NCBI RefSeq assembly: GCF_000571935.1
Contig: NZ_ATAX01000035.1
Coordinates: 109,265-173,264 of the forward strand
Source of the DNA: Ruminococcus flavefaciens 007c
Lineage (GTDB): Bacteria; Bacillota; Clostridia; Oscillospirales; Ruminococcaceae
Direction: 5' to 3'
Length of the DNA: 64,000 nt
Below, piece after piece: positions 24,618-34,064 of the stretch (positions within the stretch are counted from its first letter, which is position 1; every line of letters begins with the position of its first letter). The position numbers and the translations under genes are program-made. The notes below the pieces were generated by a model. That model made no database searches, had not been told where the DNA came from, and saw only the letters and a list, made by a program, of their open reading frames with translations.

Positions 24618-27056
24618 ATGAACAATGACGATAAGCTCAGAGAGCAGCTCAATTCAGAGCCTGTTCCGGAGAGGCTCAAGCCCGAGAATATAAAGAAGAT
24701 GCTTGATGAAAAAGCCCCTCAGAAAAAGAGAAACGGTATTGCCGTAACCAACCGTATCGCAGCTGCTGCGGCAGCCTGTGCTGTCATCGGCGGAACGGCT
24801 GCTTACGGACTGAACAATGGAAAGTTTGATAAAGAAAGTACATCCGGATTCAATGAAAATGTCTCCAAAGGCACCACATCTGCCGCTGATGAAGAGTCGG
24901 GAAATGAGGTGCTCAGGAAGCAGCAAAGCTATATGAGCGGCGCAAAGGACTACGATCAGGTCTATACGCTGTTTGAAAAGGCTTCAAAAAAGGCTGAAAA
25001 GGAACGCAGGAAAAGTACCAAAGGCTTCTTCGGAATAAATAACAAGAAATATGCTGTGGAGGATACGGTCAGCGCGATCACTGATGAAGAAGGGGGTTAT
25101 GTCGAAGAAGCAGATGAGGCAAAGAATTATGTTCAGGCTCCTACTGTTGCTGCCGAAGAGATGAACGGCTTTAAGAGCGATAACATTAATAACGAGCCCA
25201 ACATTCCCGAGATCGAACCTCAGCCCGCTGACGATCCCGCAGAGGATCCCACAGAATCCGTTACAGTAACTGAAGAACCGACAACTGCTGAGCCCGAGAC
25301 AGAGCCCGATCAGGAGAAGGATCCCGAATATTCCGACACATACCATCAGGAACAGGATGTTCTCGAATCCGATATTGTAAAGACCGACGGGAAGCATATC
25401 TACTATCTTTCAAATATGCTTGAAAACGGCTATAACTATGTTCCGAAGCTCCGTATAGCCGACGTTAAGGACGGAAAATTCACAGCCAGCAGATCCATAG
25501 ATATCATCGATGCCGTTGAAGATAATGCCGGAAGTGAGTTAACTGCCGAGGATATGTATATCTATAATGATATGATAGCTGTAATATGCAGCTGCGACAG
25601 CGGTATGAAATACTATGATATAAATGACAGCGACTCAAGATATTATGAGCGGCGCACTGTTGTTGCATTCTATTCCACAGGCGATGATCCTCAGCTCATA
25701 GACGTATATCAGCAGGACGGAAGCTTCAGCGATGTCAGGATATCACCTGACGGTTATATGCTCCTTATAACAAATACCAGCACCGTCAGATTCGATGAGA
25801 TAAAGAGGAGCTCCAATACCAACAGGTACGTGCCCAGCTGCGGAATAGGCGGCTGTTACGATGTTGTGGAGCCCGAGGATATACTCCTTCCCGAGGACGG
25901 CTTCGGCTCGACAGAATGGCTCTCATACTCAGTTATAGGCAGCCTTGACCTGAACGAGTCGGGCGCTCCCAAGGCTCATGACATAAAGACGCTGGCAGGT
26001 TATTCGGGAAGTATCTACTGCTCCGCCGATAATCTCTATACAGCAGCCGAAAAATACGATGGTTCCAATACAACAGATATCACACGTATCTCCATAAAAG
26101 GCGGAGATATTGTTCCCGAGGCAGGCTGCAATATCAATGGCAGCGTTAAGGATCAGTTCTCCATGAGCGAATACGACGGCTACTTCCGCGTGGCTGCTAC
26201 CTATACCGCGGTTGAGAAGGATTACCACAAGTATTCCGATGAGCAGAGCGGCATCGAAGACTTTCTGGACAGAGTATTCACAAACAGAGGGGACGGATAT
26301 TATACCTATCGCAGCATGAAGACCGATAGCAGAGTCTATGTTCTCAATATGGATATGGAGCTTGTCGGCAAGGTGGAAGGTCTCGGCGAGGACGAGCAGC
26401 TCAGGTCTGCAAGCTTCAGCGGAAATATGGCCTATGTAGTTACCTTCCGTCAGACAGATCCTCTCTATGCAGTTGATCTCAGTGATCCCGCATCTCCTCA
26501 GGTGCTTGACGAGTTCAAGATCAACGGCTTCAGCACTTATATGCAGAGCTGGGGAGATGGGCTCCTCTTCGGCTTCGGTCAGGACGCTGACGACAACGGC
26601 AGGCTTACAGGTCTGAGAATGACCATGTTCGACAACTCGGATCCCAATAACTTAAAGGCTGCCGATGTCTATACCTGGAATAATGATTACGGCGATGATA
26701 CCAATGTAAGTGTATTCTACAGTTCAGATGCTGTAAGCCAGAGAAAGTGTCTCCTGATAGCTCCCGAAAAGAACCTTATCGGTGTCCCGCTATATATTGA
26801 AAAGAATGATTTTGATCCTTACAGTGATGGATACGGCTATACCTCATATACTCAGTATCAGTTCTTCAGCTTTGAGGACGGAAAATTCGTTCATAAGGGC
26901 GATATTTCAGCAGAGAATGACTTTGATGACTACAGGATCGACAGAGGCTTCAACAGAGCTCTTTATATAGGCGACTATGTATATGCGCTCTCGGGAAATA
27001 AGTTCGTAGCGGCTGATATCAACACTATCGAGATCACTGACGAGCTCGAATTCTGA
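24618..27056 (+). CDS. Membrane beta-propeller protein, probable anti-sigma partner
   Basis: An 812-residue single-pass membrane protein. Residues 1-46 are cytoplasmic and charged, a helix lies at about 47-68 (IAAAAAACAVIGGTAAYGL), a Pro/Glu/Thr-rich spacer runs to about 240, and the rest matches the secreted beta-propeller domain family (Pfam Beta_propel), with segments such as DVLESDIVKTDGKHIYYL, YNGSIYCS-like strands and FSGNMAYVVTFRQTDPLYAVDL. That family usually lacks the anti-sigma part; here the gene order sigma-then-membrane protein suggests the short N-terminus binds the sigma factor. What the propeller senses outside is unknown. Confidence 0.85.
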   Translation: MNNDDKLREQLNSEPVPERLKPENIKKMLDEKAPQKKRNGIAVTNRIAAAAAACAVIGGTAAYGLNNGKFDKESTSGFNENVSKGTTSAADEESGNEVLRKQQSYMSGAKDYDQVYTLFEKASKKAEKERRKSTKGFFGINNKKYAVEDTVSAITDEEGGYVEEADEAKNYVQAPTVAAEEMNGFKSDNINNEPNIPEIEPQPADDPAEDPTESVTVTEEPTTAEPETEPDQEKDPEYSDTYHQEQDVLESDIVKTDGKHIYYLSNMLENGYNYVPKLRIADVKDGKFTASRSIDIIDAVEDNAGSELTAEDMYIYNDMIAVICSCDSGMKYYDINDSDSRYYERRTVVAFYSTGDDPQLIDVYQQDGSFSDVRISPDGYMLLITNTSTVRFDEIKRSSNTNRYVPSCGIGGCYDVVEPEDILLPEDGFGSTEWLSYSVIGSLDLNESGAPKAHDIKTLAGYSGSIYCSADNLYTAAEKYDGSNTTDITRISIKGGDIVPEAGCNINGSVKDQFSMSEYDGYFRVAATYTAVEKDYHKYSDEQSGIEDFLDRVFTNRGDGYYTYRSMKTDSRVYVLNMDMELVGKVEGLGEDEQLRSASFSGNMAYVVTFRQTDPLYAVDLSDPASPQVLDEFKINGFSTYMQSWGDGLLFGFGQDADDNGRLTGLRMTMFDNSDPNNLKAADVYTWNNDYGDDTNVSVFYSSDAVSQRKCLLIAPEKNLIGVPLYIEKNDFDPYSDGYGYTSYTQYQFFSFEDGKFVHKGDISAENDFDDYRIDRGFNRALYIGDYVYALSGNKFVAADINTIEITDELEF

Positions 27057-27089
27057 TGAGCTGATAAGGTATTTATAACAGTTATTGAC

Positions 27090-27116
27090 AAAGCCCCTTC
27101 GGAAGAAGGGGCTTTC
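27090..27116. terminator. Terminator after the beta-propeller gene
   Basis: An 11-bp stem AAAGCCCCTTC/GAAGGGGCTTT with a GGAA loop. The stem is strong but the T run is short. Confidence 0.8.
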
Positions 27117-27171
27117 TGTATTGCTATATGCTTCTTTATCAGGACCGTTCATGTGAAAACGGGGCTCTTTG

Positions 27172-27540
27172 TTATGATTTGAATGCTGAAAATACGGAAA
27201 ATGCCGAAAACGCTAGCGGCAGCAGGAAGGTACCGCAGGATATCAGGAAAAATGAAAGCGCGCCAAGTATTATATACAGCTTTCCGCTTTTCGGGTGGCC
27301 TCCTGATGTGTGAATTACACCGAGTATGATGCCGAAAAAAGGTATCATCAGTGATAGTACGATAAGTAACGGCTGCGGTGTGTCAGGTCCCTGAGCCTGA
27401 AACATCGGTCTTGTCTGCTGTCCTCTTGCCTCGAAAGCCGAGTTGGGAATGTCATCTGTTTTGGTCTCAAGGAATGAATTGCAGTAAGGGCACTGTCTCT
27501 CGTGATTGGAAACAGATGCTCCGCAGTGGGGACAAGTCAT
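27172..27540 (-). CDS. Zinc-ribbon membrane protein
   Basis: A 122-residue protein with an N-terminal zinc ribbon (MTCPHCGASV and CPYCNSF) and two C-terminal membrane helices at about 58-78 and 88-115. AGGAGG precedes the ATG. It is a relative in layout of the next gene upstream, 27578-27961; together they look like a duplicated pair. Function unknown. Confidence 0.75.
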   Translation of the reverse strand: MTCPHCGASVSNHERQCPYCNSFLETKTDDIPNSAFEARGQQTRPMFQAQGPDTPQPLLIVLSLMIPFFGIILGVIHTSGGHPKSGKLYIILGALSFFLISCGTFLLPLAFSAFSVFSAFKS

Positions 27541-27577
27541 ATTTATATCCTCCTGTTATATGTTGTTTATAGTCGTC

Positions 27578-27961
27578 TCAGGTCAGTGCGGCTGCCATAA
27601 AGGCTATCAGGACGATAAAAAGTATGAATGCTGCGAATGTAATAGCCGAAACTGCCAGATATGTTTTGCCCGCACGTATTTCGCCGTGGCTGAGGCTTAT
27701 AAGTCCGTAAATAAAGCCTACCAGCGGGCAGATAATCGAGAATATGATGATAGCTGCCTCAGCGGGCTCGTTCTCCTTGCTGTAAGTGGGCATAATGGGC
27801 TGATAGGGAGGACGGTAAATGTTCTGAGGCGGTATATTACGCTGCGACGGTGGCGGCGGATAAGCACCGTATCTCCTGACAAATTGCGGATCCGGAGTAC
27901 CGCAGAAAGGGCAGTTAGGCTGCATTCCGCTGAGCTTTGAGCCGCAGGTCTCACATTTCAT
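27578..27961 (-). CDS. Zinc-ribbon membrane protein with Pro-rich linker
   Basis: A 127-residue protein with a zinc ribbon (CETCGSK and CPFCGTP), a Pro/Tyr-rich linker of about 30 residues (YGAYPPPPSQRNIPPQN), and two membrane helices at about 69-92 and 100-125 in the style of DUF4190 proteins. GGGGGA precedes the ATG. It starts 12 bases after the antiporter stop, so it is probably cotranscribed with it. Confidence 0.75.
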   Translation of the reverse strand: MKCETCGSKLSGMQPNCPFCGTPDPQFVRRYGAYPPPPSQRNIPPQNIYRPPYQPIMPTYSKENEPAEAAIIIFSIICPLVGFIYGLISLSHGEIRAGKTYLAVSAITFAAFILFIVLIAFMAAALT

Positions 27962-27973
27962 AGTAAATCCCCC

Positions 27974-28912
27974 TTATCTGACAAAGATATAAGCTGTATA
28001 GCCTGCGTATACCGCAAGCATGAGAGCTCCGTGCCAGCGGAGCAGTTTCTTTTTAGGCAGACAGAGCAGAAGCACCAGAAGGCTCATGGCTATGAGGACT
28101 GTTGCGTCTACCGTGTTTTTCATAGTGAAGGCTATGGGCGATATAGTTGCTGCTATGCCGAGAACGAAGAGTATATTGAATATATTGGAGCCTACTACGT
28201 TTCCGAGTGCCATGTCCACTTCGCCCTTTCTTGCGGCGACTATGGAGGTCACAAGCTCGGGAAGACTGGTTCCCAGGGCAACTATGGTCATGCCGATGAG
28301 GTTGTCCGACATACCGAAGGCGCGGGCAATATCCGAAGCACTGTCCACTACAATTTTTCCACCTAAAGCAATGGCAGCGGCTCCGCCGGTAATGCAGAGC
28401 AGACATTTCCACACGGGCATTATCTTATATTCATCCTCTTCGGAAAGCTCTCCCGAGGCGCGGGCTTTTTTTGCCGAGCTTATCATCATATAAAGGAATA
28501 CGATAAAAAGCGCAAGCAGTACAGCTCCGCCCCAGCGCTGTACTATACCTGTGAATGCGCCAAGTCCGAGAAGAACGCCTGCGGCACCTACGGAGAAGGG
28601 AAGATCCTTTCTCAGAGTGACTTTGCTTATGACCATGGGACACAGCAGCGCACAGACTCCGCACACCACCATGAGATTGAATATATTGGAGCCCACGGCG
28701 TTGCTTATGGCAAGGTCGTTCTTGCCCAGCACCGAGGCACTGACGCTTACCGAGGTCTCGGGGAGGCTGGTGCCCATGGCGACGATGGTCATTCCTATGA
28801 TGAGTGAGGGAACCTTAAGACGTTTGGCGACGGCCGAACTGCCGTCAACGAAGAAGTCGGCACCCTTGATAAGCAGGACGAAGCCTGCTACGAGCAGTAT
28901 GTATTTAAGCAT
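27974..28912 (-). CDS. Calcium/sodium antiporter (CaCA family, YrbG type)
   Basis: Inner-membrane cation exchanger of 312 residues with about ten helices. The two alpha repeats of the family are clear: MGTSLPETSVSVSASVLGK with AVGSNIFN in the first half and LGTSLPELVTSIVAARKGE with VVGSNIFN in the second. It exports calcium in exchange for sodium or protons in characterised relatives. An AAAGGG site precedes the ATG. Leads a likely operon with the two zinc-ribbon proteins. Confidence 0.94.
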   Translation of the reverse strand: MLKYILLVAGFVLLIKGADFFVDGSSAVAKRLKVPSLIIGMTIVAMGTSLPETSVSVSASVLGKNDLAISNAVGSNIFNLMVVCGVCALLCPMVISKVTLRKDLPFSVGAAGVLLGLGAFTGIVQRWGGAVLLALFIVFLYMMISSAKKARASGELSEEDEYKIMPVWKCLLCITGGAAAIALGGKIVVDSASDIARAFGMSDNLIGMTIVALGTSLPELVTSIVAARKGEVDMALGNVVGSNIFNILFVLGIAATISPIAFTMKNTVDATVLIAMSLLVLLLCLPKKKLLRWHGALMLAVYAGYTAYIFVR

Positions 28913-29117
28913 ATAACCCTTTCTTTCCGAAACTTGAATTATAGGTTCACATGAACCTCATATAAGTTCTTTAGTCTTACAGCATATATTATTATACCAT
29001 ATATTTCTGAGTTTTGCAATACCTCTTGACAGTCTTACTAAAAAATTAACACTTATTTGACAAATGGGAACAGATTGACCAAAAATTAACAAGAACGGAA
29101 AAAAATCAATTTTTGCC

Positions 29118-29146
29118 TTGAATTAGGCTTTTAATTGTGCTATAAT
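29118..29146 (+). promoter_or_regulatory. Promoter of the ArsB/NhaD-type gene
   Basis: TTGAAT (29118-29123) and TATAAT (29141-29146) with a 17-base spacer. The start would be near 29153, giving a leader of about 57 bases that is nearly all hairpin. The rest of 28913-29117 is AT-rich and empty. Confidence 0.6.
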
Positions 29147-29160
29147 TCGGAATAGTGCGT

Positions 29161-29197
29161 TTTCTTATTTAAATAAGAAAGCAAATTTTGCTTTTTT
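29161..29197 (+). promoter_or_regulatory. Leader palindromes, possible attenuator
   Basis: A perfect 20-base palindrome, TTTCTTATTTAAATAAGAAA (29161-29180), is followed by AAAGCAAATTTTGCTTT and more T residues directly against the GGAGG ribosome site. The second hairpin plus T run resembles a terminator placed in a leader. Confidence 0.45.
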
Positions 29198-29209
29198 GGA
29201 GGTTAATAT

Positions 29210-30562
29210 ATGGCAGCAGCACAGATATTTGCCGTTGTTATCTTCATAGGGATGTTCGTTATGATAGTCCTGGACAAGATAGAACGTCATATAGTCACCA
29301 TCGGCAGCGGTATTCTTACGCTTGTGGTGGTATTCGGTATATGTATGCGCAGCGGCAGCGCAATTATGGACACTCTTGCGATCAGGAGCTTTATTACCAA
29401 GGATTTCTGGTATCAGGTCACGGAAAGTGAGAGCAAGGGTATAAACTGGGCAACTATCCTGTTCATCGCAGGAATGATGGTCATGGTGGAAGGCATGGCC
29501 AAGGCGGGCTTCTTCAGATGGCTCTGCATGAAGATAGCTTACATGGTAAAATGCAAAACAGTGCCTATATTCATCACTTTCATGGTGATGTCGGCTGTAC
29601 TTTCAATGTTCATCGACAGTATAACCGTTATCATGTTCCTGGCAGCTGTTACGATAGAGCTGGCTTCACTTCTCAAATTCAATCCCGTGCCTATGATACT
29701 CTCAGAGGTATTCTGCGCAAACCTTGGCGGTTCGGCTACGATGTGCGGAGATCCTCCGAATATCATCGTGGGTACATCCCTGGGATTCTCCTTCTTTGAT
29801 TTCCTTTCCAATACAGGACTCTGTGCGGCTATATCACTGCTCGTATCTGTCCTCTTCCTTTACTTTGCATTCCGCAAGGAGATCACAGGAGGCAAGCACG
29901 AGCCTGTTGATATGAGCAAGTTCCCCAAGCCCTCGGAGGCTATCACAAACAAGAAGGACTTCATTATCAGCTGCATCATCTTTGCTATGGCTGTAATACT
30001 TCTTGTTACTCATGCTACAACACATCTTACAGTTGCAAGCATAGGTATCTTCATTGCAGCTGTAACTCTTATCGCCTTCGGCAAGCACGCTCTCGAGCTC
30101 ATCAAGAAGGTGGACTACAAGACACTTCTGTTCTTTATCGGACTTTTCATAGTCGTAAGCGGACTTGAAGAAACAGGCATACTCAAGCTTATCGCAAACT
30201 TCATAGGCGACATCAGCGGCGGAAATGTAATGCTCATGATCGCTATTATCCTCTGGGTATCAGCTATCGCCAGCGCCTTCGTGGACAATATTCCCTTTGC
30301 AGCTACAATGGTGCCTGTTATACAGAGCCTTGCGGAGACATCGGGCGTACCGATCTCTACTCTGGCATGGTCACTGGCTATGGGTACCGACATCGGCGGC
30401 AGCGCTACTCCTATCGGAGCCTCCGCAAACGTTGTGGGCACATCGGTGGCACAGAAGAACGGCTATCCTATCGGCTGGGGCAAATACTGCAAGAAGCTTG
30501 CTCCTGCAACTGTAATTGTCCTTACAATCTCAACGGTTTACCTCTTCGTGCGCTATCTCTGA
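29210..30562 (+). CDS. ArsB/NhaD (SLC13-like) family ion transporter
   Basis: Polytopic membrane transporter of 450 residues with about eleven helices, of the ion transporter superfamily that includes ArsB, NhaD and SLC13 carriers. Family signatures seen are SMFIDSITVIMFLAAVTIE, LGGSATMCGDPPNIIVGTSLG and, in the second repeat, ASAFVDNIPFAATMVPV with MGTDIGGSATPIGASANVVG. The substrate cannot be told; sodium/proton exchange or anion transport are the usual roles. GGAGG lies eight bases before the ATG. Alone in its transcription unit, behind a hairpin-rich leader. Confidence 0.9.
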   Translation: MAAAQIFAVVIFIGMFVMIVLDKIERHIVTIGSGILTLVVVFGICMRSGSAIMDTLAIRSFITKDFWYQVTESESKGINWATILFIAGMMVMVEGMAKAGFFRWLCMKIAYMVKCKTVPIFITFMVMSAVLSMFIDSITVIMFLAAVTIELASLLKFNPVPMILSEVFCANLGGSATMCGDPPNIIVGTSLGFSFFDFLSNTGLCAAISLLVSVLFLYFAFRKEITGGKHEPVDMSKFPKPSEAITNKKDFIISCIIFAMAVILLVTHATTHLTVASIGIFIAAVTLIAFGKHALELIKKVDYKTLLFFIGLFIVVSGLEETGILKLIANFIGDISGGNVMLMIAIILWVSAIASAFVDNIPFAATMVPVIQSLAETSGVPISTLAWSLAMGTDIGGSATPIGASANVVGTSVAQKNGYPIGWGKYCKKLAPATVIVLTISTVYLFVRYL

Positions 30563-30653
30563 TGCGCTGCAGAAAAATCTTCCGTATTTATTGCTTTACG
30601 GTCACGTTTGTGATATAATAATCCAAACAGATATTATATAAGGAGGAATACTT

Positions 30654-31250
30654 ATGCCACAGGTCATTATTTCAGTAGGTCGTGAATTCGGAAGCGGCGG
30701 CAAGGCTATTGCCGAGCAGCTCGCAAAGCGTTTCAATATCCCTATATATGACCGTCATCTCATTACGGAGATCGCTGACAAGACAGGTCTGACTCCTGAA
30801 GAGATCGAGAAATACAACGAAAAGCCCAAGAACCACATTCTCTCCCGCAGAGTCAACGGTTACAGCAACTCCATCGAGGACAATATCGCCGAGATGCAGT
30901 TCAGCTTTCTCAGGGAAAAAGCTCTCAGCGGTGAGTCCTTCGTAGTTGTTGGACGCTGCTCGGAAACAAAGCTCCGTGATTTCAAATGCCTCGTTTCGCT
31001 CTTCATTCTCGGAGATATGAGCGAAAAGATAAAGAGAGTCATGGCTATCTACGATCTTTCGGAGGACAAGGCAAAGGCTTTCATAGATAAAAAAGACCGC
31101 AAGAGAAAGCGTTATCACAATTATCACTGCGAAGGTCACTGGGGTGATTCAAGACTCTATGATCTCAGCATAAACAGCTCCAGACTCGGTATTGACAAGA
31201 CCGTAGATCTTCTTGAGGAGTACATAAACGCTAGAATAAACAATGGATAA
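30654..31250 (+). CDS. Cytidylate kinase-like family protein
   Basis: A 198-residue P-loop protein of the cytidylate kinase-like family (Pfam Cytidylate_kin2). The nucleotide loop appears as SVGREFGSGGKAIAEQLA at about residues 6-23, followed by IYDRHLITEIA and the VVGRCSE strand. It differs from true Cmk in length and is common in Clostridia, sometimes near transporters. Substrate unproved. AGGAGG precedes the ATG and a strong terminator follows the stop. Confidence 0.88.
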   Translation: MPQVIISVGREFGSGGKAIAEQLAKRFNIPIYDRHLITEIADKTGLTPEEIEKYNEKPKNHILSRRVNGYSNSIEDNIAEMQFSFLREKALSGESFVVVGRCSETKLRDFKCLVSLFILGDMSEKIKRVMAIYDLSEDKAKAFIDKKDRKRKRYHNYHCEGHWGDSRLYDLSINSSRLGIDKTVDLLEEYINARINNG

Positions 31251-31256
31251 TACTAC

Positions 31257-31292
31257 GGCGGATACTTCACAGTGAGGTATCCGCCTGATTTT
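31257..31292 (+). terminator. Terminator after the kinase-like gene
   Basis: A 9-bp stem GGCGGATAC/GTATCCGCC followed by TGATTTTATATT. Confidence 0.85.
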
Positions 31293-31405
31293 ATATTGCG
31301 GTGAATATAGTTAAATGATAAATATTTATGCAGATGTGCAACGTTTATGACAGCTCCGGTGAATATGTATATGAATGGATCCATATCACAGAAAGGAGGG
31401 AGCAG

Positions 31406-31969
31406 ATGACTCACAGCGAATACAGACTGCTGCTGGAAAAAGACAGGAACAGCGCTGTTCGGGCGCTGTATGACGAGTACGTCAACTACGTCTATACCAT
31501 AGTGTTCAACCGCCTGCGCTGCTGCGGCACCCGTGAGGACGTCGGGGACTGCGTTATTGAGGTATTCTATGAGGTCTTTTCCTCGTACGATGAGAGCGCT
31601 GCTTCTTCCGAGGATATAAAGGGATTTATAGGCACTGTTGCTTACAGGAGAGCGGCAAATATGTACCGCAGTCTGTGCAGAAAGAACCGATGCGTACAGC
31701 TGAGCGACGAGCTTTCGGCGGCGATACCCTCTGACGAGGATATTACGGATAACGCCGAGAACAATGAAAGGAGACATATGCTCCTTGATCTCATCAGCAG
31801 TCTCGGCGAGCCTGATTCCACTATAATTATGCAGAAGTTCTTCTATGGGCAGAAGGCTGCCGATATTGCGGAAATGGTACAGCTCTCGCCTATGATGATA
31901 AGAGTCCGCAGCAGCAGAGCACTGAAAAAGCTGCGGAAGCTTCTTGACGATAAGGATATAACCATCTGA
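31406..31969 (+). CDS. ECF-type RNA polymerase sigma factor
   Basis: Sigma-70 family factor of 187 residues. Region 2 is at about 10-75 (RALYDEYVNYVYTIVFNRLR) and region 4 at about 125-185 with the recognition helix QKAADIAEMVQLSPMMIRVRSSRALKKL. The ATG at 31406 follows GGAGGG; an upstream ATG would add 26 residues with no support. The next gene starts 12 bases after the stop and encodes its probable membrane partner. Second sigma/membrane pair in the window, unrelated in its outside domain to the first. Confidence 0.9.
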   Translation: MTHSEYRLLLEKDRNSAVRALYDEYVNYVYTIVFNRLRCCGTREDVGDCVIEVFYEVFSSYDESAASSEDIKGFIGTVAYRRAANMYRSLCRKNRCVQLSDELSAAIPSDEDITDNAENNERRHMLLDLISSLGEPDSTIIMQKFFYGQKAADIAEMVQLSPMMIRVRSSRALKKLRKLLDDKDITI

Positions 31970-31981
31970 ACGGAGGTCATT

Positions 31982-33433
31982 ATGAAAAAACCTGATCTTA
32001 GTTTATTTGATAATGCGGACAAGCAGACCGTTGAAAGGCTTGCCGCGGATTATCGCGCTCTTGACGGCAGAGAGCAGGAAAAGCTCTGCGGCAGGCTGTT
32101 GGAGCGTTGCGGAGCTGCGGAGCTGCGTGACGGTGAGGCACAGGTAAGCGGTGTTGAGCAGTACCGCAGGCCTAAGTGGAAAATTGCTGCGAGCATAGTC
32201 TCGGCAGCTGCCATGCTGTTTTTCGGAACAGCAGCTGCTCTCCATGTTTTGCGCGGACAGGACAAGAATATTTCTCCCGCTGACAATGTGAATACAGAGA
32301 CAGTCACTGTGACTTCGGCTGCTGAGGAGGTCACTTCAGAGAACGTGACAGAGGCCTCCTCGGAAGCGCTGCAGAAGCACGGAAAAGACCTGAAGGAATA
32401 CGATATGTCCACTCAGAAGGGCGTTTATTTCAAAATGCTCAACTGTATAGACTATTACGACAGGGCTTCGGGAAAGCTGACCGAGTCGGATAATAAGTTC
32501 GGCACCGTAAATGAAGTGGAATTCCAGACTGATCTTATCTCTGGCCGCTCCTACAGCCATGTGGTGATCTCTCTGCTCGAGGAGTCGGCTGAGGGGGATA
32601 CGATCAGCAACTTCCTGGAGTACAGCGACGGCGAGAACATTCATACTTATGATTTCATAACAAAGAAGCATGATTATCCTTATGGTTACGGTACGGGCAG
32701 CGTTAAAAAAAGAGCAGAAGAAGTTTTTGATATCCCCGATAGTGAAAGACATATCATCGATGAAGCAAAAACGGATCACTGGGCATACAGGCAGGACAGC
32801 ACGAATGTCCGCTATGCTCATGACTGCCTTTGCAATCAGGAAATGATATTCGGCTTTCTCTCAGACCTTGACGGATGGCACATTGAGGGCACAGAGGATT
32901 ATATCGGCAGGGAATGTGTTGTGATAAAGGGAAGTCTCGGCGGAGACTACGGTGAAAAGCTGGGAGTTTCGGACTTTGAGTTCTATGTTGACAGTGCTAC
33001 GGGAACTATTCTTAAATATATCGGCAATAACAGCAGCGGAGAATGTACCTCGTATATGACAGTCCATGAGATAGCCTTTGACGATGAGGCAAAAAAGGTG
33101 AGGGCTATCCTGTACATCGATAAGGATATGACCTCTGTTGCCGAGTCCGGAAAGCTTAAATACTCTACCAATGAAAACGGTCAGACCTACGGAAAGGACA
33201 GCGACGCTGCTTATCCCGAAGATATGCCCGAACTCATAGCTGTTATCGGAGATAACGGCAATGAGGGTTATGTCTATAAAAGCGAGCTCTTTGATGACGG
33301 TATCAGGAATCCCGAGGAGGCTCTTGAGTACGAAAAGGCAAAAAGAGAAGGCAGATACGAGCCGAAGGTCCTGAAGGTCTATGAGGCAGACGGAAAAACT
33401 GTCATAGATACATTTACGGAAAGTGTGAATTGA
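31982..33433 (+). CDS. Single-pass membrane protein, probable anti-sigma partner
   Basis: A 483-residue protein of unknown family. Residues 1-60 are charged and cytoplasmic (LSLFDNADKQTVERLAADYRALDG), a helix lies at about 64-86 (IAASIVSAAAMLFFGTAAAL), a Thr/Ser/Glu-rich spacer reaches about 135, and the remaining 345 residues form an outside domain. Parts of that domain (YIGRECVVIKGSLGG, FEFYVDSATGTILKYIG) resemble the lipoprotein-localisation or RseB-like fold, by pattern only. Position directly behind an ECF sigma gene supports an anti-sigma role. Confidence 0.75.
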   Translation: MKKPDLSLFDNADKQTVERLAADYRALDGREQEKLCGRLLERCGAAELRDGEAQVSGVEQYRRPKWKIAASIVSAAAMLFFGTAAALHVLRGQDKNISPADNVNTETVTVTSAAEEVTSENVTEASSEALQKHGKDLKEYDMSTQKGVYFKMLNCIDYYDRASGKLTESDNKFGTVNEVEFQTDLISGRSYSHVVISLLEESAEGDTISNFLEYSDGENIHTYDFITKKHDYPYGYGTGSVKKRAEEVFDIPDSERHIIDEAKTDHWAYRQDSTNVRYAHDCLCNQEMIFGFLSDLDGWHIEGTEDYIGRECVVIKGSLGGDYGEKLGVSDFEFYVDSATGTILKYIGNNSSGECTSYMTVHEIAFDDEAKKVRAILYIDKDMTSVAESGKLKYSTNENGQTYGKDSDAAYPEDMPELIAVIGDNGNEGYVYKSELFDDGIRNPEEALEYEKAKREGRYEPKVLKVYEADGKTVIDTFTESVN

Positions 33434-33468
33434 AAAGCTGCAATGCCGCAGAAGCACTTCGGGGACTG

Positions 33469-33497
33469 TTGACACTGTGATAAGGCTGTGCTATAAT
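33469..33497 (+). promoter_or_regulatory. Consensus promoter
   Basis: A perfect TTGACA (33469-33474) and TATAAT (33492-33497) with a 17-base spacer. The stretch GCTGTGCTATAATTGT recurs in the promoter at 43339-43367. Confidence 0.9.
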
Positions 33498-33533
33498 TGT
33501 TACTGACTCAAATTGTTATTCAGAGGTGATAAT

Positions 33534-33941
33534 GTGGAGAAATATGATGTCATACTGTATGATATGAATAGTGCTTCCGAAATAAAAGGTACGGTTTATG
33601 CCGACGAAGGCGATACATCCGATGATATTATCCTTGAAATCTCAGTCGGAAAAAACACTATAACAGAAAAAGCAGATAGTTATCTTGCGGCTTATCAAAA
33701 ACTAAGAGATGAGCTGCTGAAAATTGGTTTTGGATTAAAATGCAATGGTTCACTTATAAATGCAAATCAATCCGGGATGATGTCATATACTTCTAGGATA
33801 TACCTTGTGGAATTGGGAAAGCAGGCGTTGACAAAGGATATAGTTAATATCTGGGATCATTGTGATATGACTTCTTTTCCCGATACGAAAGAACAAAATA
33901 ATTATATCGAAAAATGGTTTGACTCATTTAAGCGTATATAA
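33534..33941 (+). CDS. Hypothetical protein
   Basis: A 135-residue soluble protein that I do not recognise, starting at a GTG with GAGG seven bases upstream and a consensus promoter 37 bases before that. The sequence has mixed alpha/beta character (YDVILYDMNSASEIKGTVYA at the N-terminus) and no cysteines outside one. The base composition is more AT-rich than its neighbours, which may mark transfer. Confidence 0.7.
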   Translation: MEKYDVILYDMNSASEIKGTVYADEGDTSDDIILEISVGKNTITEKADSYLAAYQKLRDELLKIGFGLKCNGSLINANQSGMMSYTSRIYLVELGKQALTKDIVNIWDHCDMTSFPDTKEQNNYIEKWFDSFKRI

Positions 33942-33974
33942 TGAATCAGATCACCAAACAAAAACAAAGAAAAC

Positions 33975-34012
33975 GCCCCGAAGCGATACTGTATCACTTC
34001 GGGGCTGATTTT
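33975..34012. terminator. Bidirectional terminator
   Basis: Stem GCCCCGAAG/CTTCGGGGC extended by further pairs, then TGATTTTC. It lies between convergent genes at 33941 and 34065. Confidence 0.85.
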
Positions 34013-34064
34013 CTATATGGTTACTGACCGATGATGGGGGGATTATCATCTGTGTTCAGACTGC

